DNA of 44,458 nt from DATJGR01 sp035494855 (GTDB lineage Bacteria; Pseudomonadota; Gammaproteobacteria; Pseudomonadales; Azotimanducaceae). The stretch covers positions 1 to 44,458 of the forward strand of contig DATJGR010000102.1 of NCBI GenBank assembly GCA_035494855.1, given 5' to 3'. The notes beneath the pieces were generated by a model, which was not told the DNA's origin, made no database searches, and worked only from the letters and a program-made list of their open reading frames with translations. How positions within the stretch are numbered: the first letter of the stretch is position 1; every line of letters begins with the position of its first letter. Shown in pieces: positions 31,630-40,701 of this stretch. Both the position numbers and the translations under genes were made by a program.

Positions 31630-33284
31630 AGCGCCGGTAGTTCGTCGGAGACGGATGCTCCCACGTCGCGCCGGGCAGCGTGGACGCATCGCAGCAGCGC
31701 CGCAGGATCGAACGGTTCCCCATTTTCGCGTTGATACAACCGCGCATTGAGGGCGTTGACCGCGTCGTGCGCGGCGGAGTCGGACGAGAAGCGCCGCGCC
31801 GCGTCGACGAGCGGCAGCGCGTAGCGGGCCGTCAACCAGCGGTCGAGCGCGGCGCGAATCTGCTGCGGATCGCGACTGGCGCACGCGCGGCTCAACGCGG
31901 AATGCGCGTCGGTCTCGGCAGCGGCGCGGTTCTCCGCAGGATGCGAACCGGGCAGCTTGCGATAGCGCGCTCGCAACGCAGTAACCGCCCAGCCAAGCAG
32001 GGTCGCGACAAAGGCGATCGCGAGCCACAGATTGATCGTGGAAGACGGCGACGAGGGTGCTGGCTCGCGGGCGACGCGTGCCGGAGCGGGTGGAGGCACT
32101 TGGGAAGGCACCGGATTCACCTCTGCTGCCGGAGGCGCAGACGTTGCCGTGCCGGTGACCTTGATCGTATGGGCTGGCAGCGCGGCCGTGCGAACTTGTT
32201 GGTGGACGGTATCCCACCACATAACGTGCACTTCCGGCAGCGTGAGGTCGCCCGGCTGTGTCGCAACCAGGCTGTACGACTCGGTACGTGTGCCGACAAT
32301 ACCGCCGCGAGTTTGCGTTTCGCTCAGTTTCGGCGGCTCGGGATACGCCTTCAGAGAAGCGGGGAGCGCGACCACCAGGGGCGGGATGGCTGATGACGCG
32401 TTACCGTCCGCGCGCACGATCAACGTCCGCTGACTCGGCGTGCCGGTGGCGAGCCCGCGCTCCGGTTCGCCGGGCCAGTCTTCCAGCAACTCGACGTCGG
32501 TGGCGGGCAGCCAGGGCGCATCGCGCGGATACTCGGGCGGAATCGGCAGCACCTGCACCGTAAGCGCGTCGGACCTGACGTCTACGGCGATGCGGCGTCC
32601 CATACCGGATTCGGCCAGACGCACGCTGCCGGTTATGGTGGCGGCCGGGATCGTGAGATCGCCGCTGCGCTCGGGAAACACCGAGAAGCGCTGTTCGATC
32701 ACGCCGTACTGCCGGCCGTCGCGAACGGCCATGCTGTGTTCGGGTTCTCCCAACAGTTTCACCATGGCGCCGGGAATGTCGGGGGTATTCGGCATGTCGC
32801 CGAGTTGCGCACCGTTGACATAGAAGAGCCGGCGCGTGACCACCACCTGCGACTGAACGTACACCTGTTTGGGCGCATACGTCGTTTCGAAGAACACCGT
32901 CTGGGCAATCGCGCGTTTGAGCTGAGGGTCGAGTTCCTTGACGGTGATTTCGATCGGCCGGGTCGTTTCGCCGGCGAGAGTGAGCGCTGGAATTCTCAGC
33001 GGGCCGTTGTGTTTCGGCTTCAAGACCAGTGTCCACGTAGTCAGCGCGTCGACCTGTCCGTTGAAGCTCTGGATCTGCGCGCTGCGCTGGTGGCTGAGGA
33101 TGTCGAAATCTTTCTCCAGCGGATCGAAGTCGGGATTCGACGTGAGATTCGCGCCGTCAACGCGCAACGTCAGGCGGATGGTATCCGCTTCGGAAATCGT
33201 CGTGGTGTCTACGCTCGCCTCGAACCGCGCCAGCGCCATTGAGGGGAGCAGCAGCACCGCCAATGCGATCAGCGCGGCCTTCAC
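31614..33284 (-). CDS. batD: BatD-family membrane protein (BatABD aerotolerance-type cluster)
   Basis: The protein is 556 aa from GTG 33284, which overlaps the batB stop as GTGA; a longer frame (to 34214) is a shadow over batB. The signal peptide (KAALIALAVLLLPSMALA) is followed by periplasmic immunoglobulin-like modules: ISEADTIRLTLRVDG at about 29-43, YVQSQVVVTRRLFYVNGAQL, then GVIEQRFSVFPERSGDL. A proline-rich stretch (about residues 365-395) precedes one membrane helix (LWLAIAFVATLLGWAVTAL) and a cytoplasmic tail of about 140 residues. The role in Bat complexes is unproven; stress resistance and envelope functions are reported in relatives. Its 3' end overlaps pepN by 16 bp. Confidence 0.9.
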   Translation of the reverse strand: MKAALIALAVLLLPSMALARFEASVDTTTISEADTIRLTLRVDGANLTSNPDFDPLEKDFDILSHQRSAQIQSFNGQVDALTTWTLVLKPKHNGPLRIPALTLAGETTRPIEITVKELDPQLKRAIAQTVFFETTYAPKQVYVQSQVVVTRRLFYVNGAQLGDMPNTPDIPGAMVKLLGEPEHSMAVRDGRQYGVIEQRFSVFPERSGDLTIPAATITGSVRLAESGMGRRIAVDVRSDALTVQVLPIPPEYPRDAPWLPATDVELLEDWPGEPERGLATGTPSQRTLIVRADGNASSAIPPLVVALPASLKAYPEPPKLSETQTRGGIVGTRTESYSLVATQPGDLTLPEVHVMWWDTVHQQVRTAALPAHTIKVTGTATSAPPAAEVNPVPSQVPPPAPARVAREPAPSSPSSTINLWLAIAFVATLLGWAVTALRARYRKLPGSHPAENRAAAETDAHSALSRACASRDPQQIRAALDRWLTARYALPLVDAARRFSSDSAAHDAVNALNARLYQRENGEPFDPAALLRCVHAARRDVGASVSDELPALYPSP

Positions 33285-35023
33285 CAGATGCGCTCCTGAT
33301 CGCGCGGGTCGGGCACGCCGCTGCGCAACCGTTCGTTCGTCTCGAACTGGAATTTGCGCCGCAGCAGCCCCGACGGATCGTCCGGCACCCGCCTCAGCCA
33401 TTGTTCCAGCGCGTCGCGCTGTTCGTCGCGCGGCGCTTCGCGCTCTGCCGTCTGCTGCTTTTCTTCGTCGTTCGGTTGCTTCTGATCCTGATCGGACTTC
33501 TGCTGCTTCGTTTCCGGTCGCTTGTTCGCCTGCTGTTCGCCGGACTGCGACGCCTCCTGGTTCGGATTGCCAGACGAGTTCTGTTCGCGCGGTTGCCCCG
33601 ATTCTGCCTGCTCGCGATTGCGTTGGGATTCGTTGCTGTCGTTCTCTCCGGCTTGCTTCCTGTCGCGCAGCTTCTCGAGCAGCGCCTTGTTGAAAGCAGC
33701 GTCTTCGTCGCGCGGATTGGCGCGCAGCGTTGCGGTGTATGCCGCGATCGCTTCGTCGTACTTCCCCTGGTGGGCGAGCGCATTGCCGCGGTTGTAGGTT
33801 CCCGCCGGAGAAGTGTCGGTGGAGAACTCGAGATCGGCGCCTGCGTAGTCGCCGCCGCGATAATCCGCGACGCCTTTCCACTGTGGATTCTCGAACAGGG
33901 ACGCCGCGCGTTCCGGTTCGCCCTGCTGCAATGCCTGGAACCCCTGTTGGTCCGGCGTTTTCCACAAGTCGCTCCACCAGCTCGCGTGCGCCGGCGGAGG
34001 CATCAGGACGAACACGAAGAGCGCCACCGCGCCGCGCCGGAAATTCAGCAGCGCGAACGGGATCAGCAGCAGCGCCAGCCAATAGCCGTAGTCGGCCCAA
34101 AGGTCGAACTTGCCTTCGAGACGGCGTCCGTCGTCGGCCGACGGTAGTGACGTTTCGAGCAGCTGACCGAGGTTCGAGTCGTCGGCGCCAGCCGTGAGAT
34201 AGCGGCCGTTGCACATCTGCGCGAGCGCCTCCAGGCGTCCGGCGTCGAGCTTGGCGACGATCGTATCGCCTTGTCGGTCGGTTAGAAAACGGCCGGGTTG
34301 ATCGACGAATTCGAGCGGGATCGGCGCGCCGTCGGGCGTGCCGATCCCGAGGATCGAGATCGGGAAGTTCGGTGAAGCGTCTTTCGAGAGGTCGACGATA
34401 CGATCGACGCCGTCGGTCACCAGCAGTATGCGACCCTGCTGCATGCCGGCGCTGCGCAACAGCGTTCTAGCGAGTTCCAGCGCCGTGCCGGGATTGCTTC
34501 CGAGTACCGGCATCATTTCAGGGCTCAACGCTGCCAACAGGTTCTCTATGGTGCGAACGTCGTCGGTCAGCGGGGCCACAGTGTGCGCGTCGCCGGCGTA
34601 CGCGACCATTCCGGTGAACCCTTCCTTGCGCTCGCGCAGGATGTCGGTAACGGCATGTCGCGCGCGAATCAGGCGGGAAGGCTCGACGTCTTTTGCATAC
34701 ATCGACAGCGATAGGTCTAGCACGATCACCAGTGCGTCGGTCTTCTGGTCGATCGGCTGCGGCAGGCGTTGCCACGTCGGTCCGGCCAGCGCCACGCCGG
34801 CCACCGCGAGCGCAAGGCCGGTGAACAGCGGCAGCAGCGGTCCGCTCCTCTTGAGTGCGCGTTCGATCAGCGCATCCCGCAGCGGCTCGTCGATGACCGC
34901 CTCCCAACTGGAGCGTGAACGTTGCGCGCGCGCCGCGACCAGCGCCATCGCCACGGCGGCAAGCAGCGCCAGCAACCACCACGGCCGCAGGAAGTGGAAG
35001 GCCGTGAGGTCAAGCGGCGACAT
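33281..35023 (-). CDS. batB: BatB/BatC fusion: VWA domain membrane protein with TPR tail
   Basis: ATG 35023 gives 580 aa and has AGAGG 5 nt upstream; GTG 35029 is the alternative. Residues about 12-80 contain two membrane helices. The VWA domain (about 95-290) has an intact MIDAS start DLSLSM (103-108) and VTDGVD further on. A third membrane segment lies near 312-335. The region about 335-465 has TPR-like repeats (YNRGNALAHQGKYDEAIAAY), and about 465-545 is a charged Gln/Glu/Asn/Lys-rich linker. In many bacteria the TPR part is a separate BatC, so this is a natural fusion. It overlaps batA by 14 bp and batD by 4 bp. Confidence 0.9.
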   Translation of the reverse strand: MSPLDLTAFHFLRPWWLLALLAAVAMALVAARAQRSRSSWEAVIDEPLRDALIERALKRSGPLLPLFTGLALAVAGVALAGPTWQRLPQPIDQKTDALVIVLDLSLSMYAKDVEPSRLIRARHAVTDILRERKEGFTGMVAYAGDAHTVAPLTDDVRTIENLLAALSPEMMPVLGSNPGTALELARTLLRSAGMQQGRILLVTDGVDRIVDLSKDASPNFPISILGIGTPDGAPIPLEFVDQPGRFLTDRQGDTIVAKLDAGRLEALAQMCNGRYLTAGADDSNLGQLLETSLPSADDGRRLEGKFDLWADYGYWLALLLIPFALLNFRRGAVALFVFVLMPPPAHASWWSDLWKTPDQQGFQALQQGEPERAASLFENPQWKGVADYRGGDYAGADLEFSTDTSPAGTYNRGNALAHQGKYDEAIAAYTATLRANPRDEDAAFNKALLEKLRDRKQAGENDSNESQRNREQAESGQPREQNSSGNPNQEASQSGEQQANKRPETKQQKSDQDQKQPNDEEKQQTAEREAPRDEQRDALEQWLRRVPDDPSGLLRRKFQFETNERLRSGVPDPRDQERIW

Positions 35024-36017
35024 ACGCACCTCTGCGGGTGCCGATACCCAACACCAGCAACCACAGCAGCCAGCTCGCAGCGAGCGGGTAGTGGAACAGC
35101 GACCGCACCGGACGGAAATTGCGCGCCTCCTGCGCGGTGGGTTCGATCGCGTCGAGCAGCTGGTAGATCTTGGAGAGCGCAGCGGTGTCTTTTGCGCGGA
35201 AAAAACGTCCGCCGGTTGTACTGGCGATACGCTCGAGCGCCTTCGTGTCCATGTCAGCAGACGGGTTCACCACGCGGCCGCCGATCTCGCCCCAGAAACC
35301 CGGAACTCTGAGTTCTTCCGCACCAACCCCCACCGTGTAGATCTTCACGCCTTCGATACTCGCCAGTTGGGCCGCTTTCTCCGGCGGCACTTCTCCCGCA
35401 TTGCTCGCGCCGTCCGTCATGAGTATCAGCACGCGCGAGTCTGCAGGTCGTGTGCGCAACCGCTTCACGGCGAGTCCGATGGCGTCGCCGATCGCGGTCT
35501 TGCCGCCGGCGATGCCCACTGGCGCGTCGTCCAGCAATTGCTCGACCGTCGCGAGATCGAAAGTGAGTGGCGCCTGCAGATAGGCGTTGGTGCCGAACAG
35601 AATCAGACCGACGCGGTCGCCGGCGCGGCGCGCGATGAAATCGGTGACCACGTCTTTCACGGCGTTGAGCCGGTTCGTCACCCGGCCGCCAACCTCCATG
35701 TCTTCGGTGTTCATGCTGCCGGAGATGTCGACCGCGAGCATCAGATCGCGTCCGCTGCTCGGCAGGCTGATCGGTTCGCCCGTGAATTGCGGCCGGGCCA
35801 CCGCACCTAGGAGGCACGTCCACGCGAGCCACGCCAGCAGCAGTGCGAGCCATCCGCCGCGGTGCGGACCGCCGCGAGCGGCGATGGCCGCACCGAAACG
35901 GCCCACGTCGGGCACGCGCAATGCCGCGTCGCGTCGCTGACGCGGCCGCAACGCGTAGCGCACGATCAGTGGCAGCGGCAACGCCGCGAAGGCCCACGGC
36001 CACAGGAAACTGATCAT
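35010..36017 (-). CDS. batA: BatA: VWA-domain membrane protein
   Basis: ATG 36017 (335 aa) overlaps the DUF4381 stop as ATGA. Helices near residues 5-20 and 55-73 anchor the protein. The VWA domain has the complete MIDAS set: DISGS (97-101), the Thr in GGKTAIGD and the Asp in MTDGASN. The region RDLMLAVDISGSMNTEDM and a closing helix near the C-terminus (LAASWLLWLLVLGIG) match BatA proteins. It likely assembles in the inner membrane with BatB and BatD under control of the MoxR ATPase encoded four genes upstream. Confidence 0.93.
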   Translation of the reverse strand: MISFLWPWAFAALPLPLIVRYALRPRQRRDAALRVPDVGRFGAAIAARGGPHRGGWLALLLAWLAWTCLLGAVARPQFTGEPISLPSSGRDLMLAVDISGSMNTEDMEVGGRVTNRLNAVKDVVTDFIARRAGDRVGLILFGTNAYLQAPLTFDLATVEQLLDDAPVGIAGGKTAIGDAIGLAVKRLRTRPADSRVLILMTDGASNAGEVPPEKAAQLASIEGVKIYTVGVGAEELRVPGFWGEIGGRVVNPSADMDTKALERIASTTGGRFFRAKDTAALSKIYQLLDAIEPTAQEARNFRPVRSLFHYPLAASWLLWLLVLGIGTRRGAYVAA

Positions 36018-36499
36018 CGCCGCGCCTGCTTTGTGACGGCGCGCAGCACGTCGCGGGCAGCTGCGTGCAGTGCGTCGGGATCGGGCTCGAAATCCGGCGC
36101 GAATCGCCGCTGGCCCAGTGCCGCTCCAGCGCCGTTGGTGAACACGTCGCTCGCAACGATGCCGTCCAGATAGCTCAACCATGCCGAACCCAGCAGCGGC
36201 GCGGCGTCGGAGCGTTTTGCGCCGTAGATCAGCGCGCGCTTCAGCAGTTCGTTGACGGCGTTGGCGAAATCACGCGGCGGCAGGCGCTGATCACGGTTGT
36301 CGGCCAACAGGCGATCTAGGGCGCCGATCGCGAGCCGCAGCGGCCGGTCGCGACGCCGCACCCGGTAGATCCGAAACGCGAGCGCCACCAGCGCCGCGAA
36401 GACGAGGATGCCGAGCACCCACCACCCCGGCGCGGGCGGCCACAGGCCCGGCGGCTCCGGCAGATGCAGGTCGCGCAGTTGCTTGAGTGCGTCATCCAT
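36014..36499 (-). CDS. DUF4381 membrane protein of the moxR-bat cluster
   Basis: The protein is 161 aa from ATG 36499. The N-terminus MDDALKQLRDLHLPEPPGLW and the following helix (GWWVLGILVFAALVALAFRI) are the DUF4381 signature. The remaining 110 residues are helical with FANAVNELLKRALI and SAWLSYLDG. It is a single-pass inner-membrane protein always found between DUF58 and batA genes in such clusters; function unknown. It overlaps batA by 4 nt and follows the DUF58 stop by 10 bp. Confidence 0.92.
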   Translation of the reverse strand: MDDALKQLRDLHLPEPPGLWPPAPGWWVLGILVFAALVALAFRIYRVRRRDRPLRLAIGALDRLLADNRDQRLPPRDFANAVNELLKRALIYGAKRSDAAPLLGSAWLSYLDGIVASDVFTNGAGAALGQRRFAPDFEPDPDALHAAARDVLRAVTKQARR

Positions 36500-36509
36500 C
36501 GTCGGAAGA

Positions 36510-37463
36510 TCAATGAACCAGGCGTTCGCCGAGCCGCACCACTGCGGCCTCGTTGGTGGACAACCTTATGAACTGGCTGCGCGTGGCGTGGCAAGCCGAT
36601 TCGAGCCTGCCGGTGTGCGCCAGGAAATCGTCCCGGTACCGCTGCCGCGCACGCGTGTCGCCGGTCGAGAGCACGCTGCGAACGATGCCGTCGGTCACCG
36701 TATAGCGATCTGGTGGAGGCAGTTCCTGCTCCAGCGGATCGCTGACGTGAATCAACGCCACGCTGTTGTGCCGGGCGATACGTTTCAACTGACGCTCGTC
36801 ATCGTCGTTGAAACCGAGAAAGTCGGATATGAGGTAAACGCGATGACCGTTGCGTGCGATTCGCACGACGTGTTCGAGAACCGTCGGCAACCGATGCGCG
36901 CGCTTGCCCGGCACGACAACGGAACTGCGAAGGGCCGCGTTGCTGCTGCCGATCTGATTCAACAGCCGCACCACGGCGCGCGCGCTCCTGAACGGCTTGA
37001 ACGCGTACTCGGTGGCGTCGTCGAACACGAGCCCGCCGACGCGATCACCGGCGTCGACGGAATGCCACGCGAGCAGTGCAGCGCACTCGGCCGCGGCAAC
37101 CGATTTCATCCGTACGCGACTGCCGAAAAACATCGCGCGGGTCTGATCGATCACGATCAGCGTGGGCCGTTCGCGCTCTTCGCGATACACCTTCGTGTGC
37201 GGTTTTGCCTTGCGCGCGGTGACGCGCCAATCGATCGAGCGAACGTCGTCACCGGGTTGATACAGGCGCACCTCGGCGAAGTCGACGCCGCGACCGCGAT
37301 GACGCGACCATCGACTGCCGCCGTGCGGGCCGCTGGTGGCGTTCGCGGCGGTTCGCAGCGGCAGCTTCACGCCGCGCAATGCGATGAGGTCCTCGACGTT
37401 GACGGTCGCGCCCTTCAGTTGCCGGGCGTTCAGTGGCCGGTCGCTGGCGACTTCGGTCGTCAT
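36510..37463 (-). CDS. DUF58 protein (VWA-like partner of MoxR)
   Basis: The protein is 317 aa from ATG 37463, overlapping the moxR stop as ATGA. Core DUF58 motifs are GRGVDFAEVRLYQPGDDVRS (about 57-76), IDWRVTARKAKPHTKVYREE and LIVIDQTRAMFFGSR, the last being a degenerate MIDAS (DQTRAM instead of DxSxS). The second half has HRVYLISDFLGF. The family acts with MoxR AAA+ ATPases in maturation or stress pathways. No membrane helix is visible, so it is a soluble protein. Confidence 0.92.
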   Translation of the reverse strand: MTTEVASDRPLNARQLKGATVNVEDLIALRGVKLPLRTAANATSGPHGGSRWSRHRGRGVDFAEVRLYQPGDDVRSIDWRVTARKAKPHTKVYREERERPTLIVIDQTRAMFFGSRVRMKSVAAAECAALLAWHSVDAGDRVGGLVFDDATEYAFKPFRSARAVVRLLNQIGSSNAALRSSVVVPGKRAHRLPTVLEHVVRIARNGHRVYLISDFLGFNDDDERQLKRIARHNSVALIHVSDPLEQELPPPDRYTVTDGIVRSVLSTGDTRARQRYRDDFLAHTGRLESACHATRSQFIRLSTNEAAVVRLGERLVH

Positions 37464-38437
37464 GGAGTGGGAACGGCAGCGAGTATCCGGTCGATGAGCT
37501 TGTCGGCGTCCACGCCCTGCGCTTCGGCTTCGAAGCTGGTGATGATGCGATGGCGCAACGCGTCGTGCGCGACGCTGCGCACGTCGTCAGGCGTGACGAA
37601 ATTGCGGCCGTCGAGCCAGGCAACGGCGCGGCTGCATTGGTCGAGCGCGATGGTGCCGCGCGGGCTCGCGCCGTAGTCGAGCCAGCCGACGAGGTCCGCC
37701 TGGTACAGGCCGGGATTGCGCGTCGCCATCACGAGCTGGATCAGGTATTCCTCTACCCCCGGCGCCATGTATTGCTCGATGATCTGCCGTCGTGCCTCGA
37801 AGATGTCGTGTGCATCGAGACGGACGGGCGGCGTCGCGTCGCGTTTGCCGACCGTTTCGGCGCGCACGAGATTGAGAATCTCGTGTTCCGACTTTGCGTC
37901 CGGATAGTTCACCTTCACGTGCATGAGGAATCGATCGAGCTGCGCTTCCGGCAACGGATAGGTGCCTTCCTGCTCGATTGGATTCTGTGTCGCCATCACG
38001 AGGAACAGTTCCGGCAATGGATACGTTTCGCGACCGATGCTCACCTGTCGTTCGGCCATCGCTTCGAGCAGCGCCGACTGCACTTTGGCCGGCGCACGGT
38101 TCACTTCATCGGCGAGCACCAGATTGTGAAATATCGGTCCTTGCTGGAAGCGAAACGAGCCATCTTCCGGGCGATACACCTCGGTGCCGGTGACGTCGCT
38201 GGGCAACAGATCCGGGGTGAACTGAATGCGGTGAAAATCGCCGTGCACCGCGCTCGCGAGTTCCTTGATGGCGCGCGTTTTGGCAAGCCCAGGCGCCCCC
38301 TCGACCAACAGGTGACCACCGCAGAGCAGGGCGGTGACCAGGCGCTCGATCAGCGGCCGTTGGCCGATGATGCGGCCGTCGAGCCAGTCCATCACCGTTC
38401 GAATCTTGTTCTGCTGCGGAGCTACAACTGCCTGCAT
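37460..38437 (-). CDS. MoxR-family AAA+ ATPase
   Basis: The protein is 325 aa from ATG 38437. Walker A is GAPGLAKT (47-54), Walker B is LVLADEVNRAP (D109-E110), sensor 1 lies in VMATQNPIEQEGTYPLPEAQ and then LDRF. The C-terminal lid holds GASPRGTIALDQCSRAVAWL and RHRIITSFEAEA. It is a chaperone-like ATPase thought to activate VWA proteins, here DUF58, BatA and BatB. It is the first gene of a six-gene operon joined by overlaps of 4-14 bp and one 10-bp gap. The promoter must lie in 38438-38688, where I see palindromes but no clear -35/-10 pair. Confidence 0.95.
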   Translation of the reverse strand: MQAVVAPQQNKIRTVMDWLDGRIIGQRPLIERLVTALLCGGHLLVEGAPGLAKTRAIKELASAVHGDFHRIQFTPDLLPSDVTGTEVYRPEDGSFRFQQGPIFHNLVLADEVNRAPAKVQSALLEAMAERQVSIGRETYPLPELFLVMATQNPIEQEGTYPLPEAQLDRFLMHVKVNYPDAKSEHEILNLVRAETVGKRDATPPVRLDAHDIFEARRQIIEQYMAPGVEEYLIQLVMATRNPGLYQADLVGWLDYGASPRGTIALDQCSRAVAWLDGRNFVTPDDVRSVAHDALRHRIITSFEAEAQGVDADKLIDRILAAVPTP

Positions 38438-38574
38438 GGTCTGCCTTTTTTTCCGGATGCGCGACGCAAAATGCCCGTCATTGTAGCCGCGGTCGACATC
38501 GAGTCTACCGATGGTCTCCGGCTCGACTAATCCTGATTCGTCGCGCCTCGGTTAGATGGGAGGCTGCGACAGAA

Positions 38575-38586
38575 GTTCGATCGAAC
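38575..38586. promoter_or_regulatory. Perfect 12-bp palindrome upstream of the moxR-bat operon
   Basis: GTTCGATCGAAC is its own reverse complement and lies 138-149 bp upstream of the moxR ATG. It might be an operator. It does not fit LexA sites known to me (GTTC-N7-GTTC or GAAC-N4-GTTC). Confidence 0.3.
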
Positions 38587-38617
38587 GACCACCGAGGGCA
38601 GCCGTCACACGTCAATG

Positions 38618-38639
38618 ACGCGCGGCGTGCACCGCGCGT
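38618..38639. other. Strong GC hairpin between the LLM gene and moxR operon
   Basis: ACGCGCGG (38618-38625) and CCGCGCGT (38632-38639) pair perfectly with a 6-nt loop. It lies about 50-70 bp past the LLM stop in that gene's direction of transcription. No T-tract follows on the minus strand, so it would be an atypical terminator; it could also be a 5' structure for the moxR transcript. Confidence 0.4.
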
Positions 38640-38688
38640 TCGCGTTGCACGTCACCGACGCTCGCCTGACGACACTGCAACGCCTCGG

Positions 38689-39450
38689 TTAGAGCAGGGC
38701 TCGCACCTGCGCGGGTGACGGTCCGCCGGGTAACAGCATCACCACGGCGTCGTCGAAGCCCGCTGCAGCGAAGTCAGCCAGCATCGCTCGAGTGGCGCCG
38801 AGATCGGTGGCGGGTCCCAACTGAATGGTCGACACCACTGCGCGGCGACCACCGGCGGCCCGAAATCGTTGCAGCGCCGCGATCACTTCCGCTGGCGAGC
38901 GATACGCGGCCGAAGCGATCCAACCCGAGTAGGATTTCGCGGCGCGCTCCACACCGCCGCCGCCCCATGCGCCGAGGAGCAGCGGTGGGCCCCCGCGTAC
39001 CGCGGGCCAAGGCGACAACTCGATCTCGGCGAGTCTGCCGTCGGCGAATATCCGCCGCAGTTCGGTCATGCGTTCCGAGAACGTGCGGAAACGCGTCGTG
39101 TAGTCGCGACCGAGCGCGTCGAAGTCTTTCTGCGTGGATCCGGCGCCGACGCCGAACAGGAAGCGATCGCCGCACGCCTGCATCAGCGACAGTACGCGAT
39201 GCGCCAGATCGACCGGGTGATACAACGGCACCTGCACGACGGCCGTGCCGATCTCGACCGACTCGGTCACGGCGGCGGCGATTGCGAGCGCGACGAATGG
39301 ATCGGTGATCGGGAAGCCGCGGCCGATCGCCTGCACCGACCACAGACTCGCGAAACCTTCGCCCTCGAACGCGCGAGCCTGTTCGGCGAGATACCGAGAC
39401 GAGCCGGCCTGTGCGGGTGCGATGGGGCCGAGGAGCGCGCCCAACTTCAT
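38689..39450 (-). CDS. LLM-class flavin-dependent oxidoreductase
   Basis: ATG 39450 (253 aa) has AGGA 5 nt upstream; the open frame to 39639 has no site. The luciferase-like monooxygenase fold is visible: MKLGALLGPIAP, LAEQARAFEGEGFASLWSVQ, IGTAVVQVPLYHPVDLAHRV, GDRFLFGVGAGSTQKDFDALG and a GVERAAKSYSGW segment. At 253 aa it is shorter than typical members (about 290-340 aa); part of the barrel's insertion region seems reduced. The cofactor could be FMN or F420 and the substrate is unknown. It is transcribed divergently from pyrD, 76 bp between starts. Confidence 0.85.
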   Translation of the reverse strand: MKLGALLGPIAPAQAGSSRYLAEQARAFEGEGFASLWSVQAIGRGFPITDPFVALAIAAAVTESVEIGTAVVQVPLYHPVDLAHRVLSLMQACGDRFLFGVGAGSTQKDFDALGRDYTTRFRTFSERMTELRRIFADGRLAEIELSPWPAVRGGPPLLLGAWGGGGVERAAKSYSGWIASAAYRSPAEVIAALQRFRAAGGRRAVVSTIQLGPATDLGATRAMLADFAAAGFDDAVVMLLPGGPSPAQVRALL

Positions 39451-39526
39451 TTCGATCCTGCTCCGATTGCATTGCCAGACTATGCGCGATGAGTACACTG
39501 GCGCGCCACGATCACACCGGTGTGCC

Positions 39527-40552
39527 GTGTACGAATTTCTGCGTCGTCTGATGTTCCTGCTGCCGCCGGAAACCTCGCACGAGATCGCGCTGGCGGGATT
39601 GCGCTTCGCCGAACGCGCGCGGCTCTCGCAGCGATACATACACGGAATCTATCAGCCGACGACGGCGATGGGACTGAAGTTCCGCAATCGCGTGGGACTT
39701 GCCGCCGGACTCGACAAAGACGCGCGCTGCATCGAAGGGCTCCTCGCGATGGGTTTCGGCTTCGTCGAAGTCGGAACGGTGACGCCGCGACCTCAGCCCG
39801 GCAATCCACGACCACGCTTGTTCCGTTTGCCGAACGAAGGCGCCCTGATCAACCGGATGGGCTTCAACAACCGCGGCGCACCGGCTGCAGCCGCGCGCGT
39901 GCGCGCAGCCCGTGGGCGGCTGGGCCCCGCCGCCGGACTCATTGGAGTGAACATCGGCAAGAACAAAGATACCGGCATCGCGAACGCGGCCGATGACTAC
40001 GTGAGCGCCTTCGAGACCGTTCACGACGTTGCCGACTACGTGACGGTGAACATCTCGTCGCCGAATACGGCAGGTCTTCGCGATCTTCAGGAGAGCGCCG
40101 CCTTACGAGCGCTGCTAACGAGCCTGAAGAGGCGCCAGGCGGAACTGCACGCGGAGCGCGGCCGATATGTACCGTTGGCGGCGAAGGTGGCGCCCGACCT
40201 CGACGACGTGTCGACCGACGCATTGGCTGAAGTGTTGCTGGATGTCGGCATCGACGGCTGCATCGCAACGAACACGACGATTTCGCGTCCACTTCCGGAG
40301 GACGTTCCGTTTCGCGACGAGGCGGGCGGGCTGAGCGGTCGCCCGTTGCACACGCTTGCGCTGACGCGCGTCGCGCGCCTCGCGCATTCGTTCGACGGCC
40401 GCATTCCGATCATCGGCGTGGGCGGTATCCACGACGTTGCGAGCGCGCGCCGCTTCATCGACGCCGGCGCCGCGCTGGTGCAGGTATACACCGGCTTCAT
40501 CTACGAGGGTCCTGACCTGGTACGTCTCGTCGCGCGAACCCTCGGCGGCTAG
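39527..40552 (+). CDS. pyrD: Class 2 dihydroorotate dehydrogenase (quinone)
   Basis: It oxidises dihydroorotate to orotate with electrons to quinone at the inner membrane, the fourth step of pyrimidine synthesis. GTG 39527 (341 aa) is chosen because YEFLRRLMFLLPPETSHEIAL aligns with the amphipathic N-terminus of E. coli PyrD (336 aa); ATG 39482 would add 15 residues. Signatures are VGLAAGLDKDARCIEGLLAM, EVGTVTPRPQPGNPRPRLFR, NRMGFNN, NISSPNTAGLRDLQ with the class-2 catalytic Ser, and GVGGIHD with the FMN phosphate site. A single gene, followed by 149 bp before the ammonium transporter. Confidence 0.95.
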   Translation: MYEFLRRLMFLLPPETSHEIALAGLRFAERARLSQRYIHGIYQPTTAMGLKFRNRVGLAAGLDKDARCIEGLLAMGFGFVEVGTVTPRPQPGNPRPRLFRLPNEGALINRMGFNNRGAPAAAARVRAARGRLGPAAGLIGVNIGKNKDTGIANAADDYVSAFETVHDVADYVTVNISSPNTAGLRDLQESAALRALLTSLKRRQAELHAERGRYVPLAAKVAPDLDDVSTDALAEVLLDVGIDGCIATNTTISRPLPEDVPFRDEAGGLSGRPLHTLALTRVARLAHSFDGRIPIIGVGGIHDVASARRFIDAGAALVQVYTGFIYEGPDLVRLVARTLGG

Positions 40553-40701
40553 CGGATCGGTGCACGAACCAGTAGGCTTTCGGCCGGGGTCGAGGGGAGC
40601 CGGTTCGGCGGTAGTTCCGTTCTGGATAATCACCCTAAGTAAATGAAAAATAACGCTTTGAGTGCGCGGAATTTGTCGGCGCGCAATGGGGAGATGCGAA
40701 G

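Noticed and set aside
40553..40701. Sigma54 promoter before amtB
   Set aside because: Expected by analogy with glnK-amtB operons, but no TGGCAC-N5-TTGC-like sequence is present.
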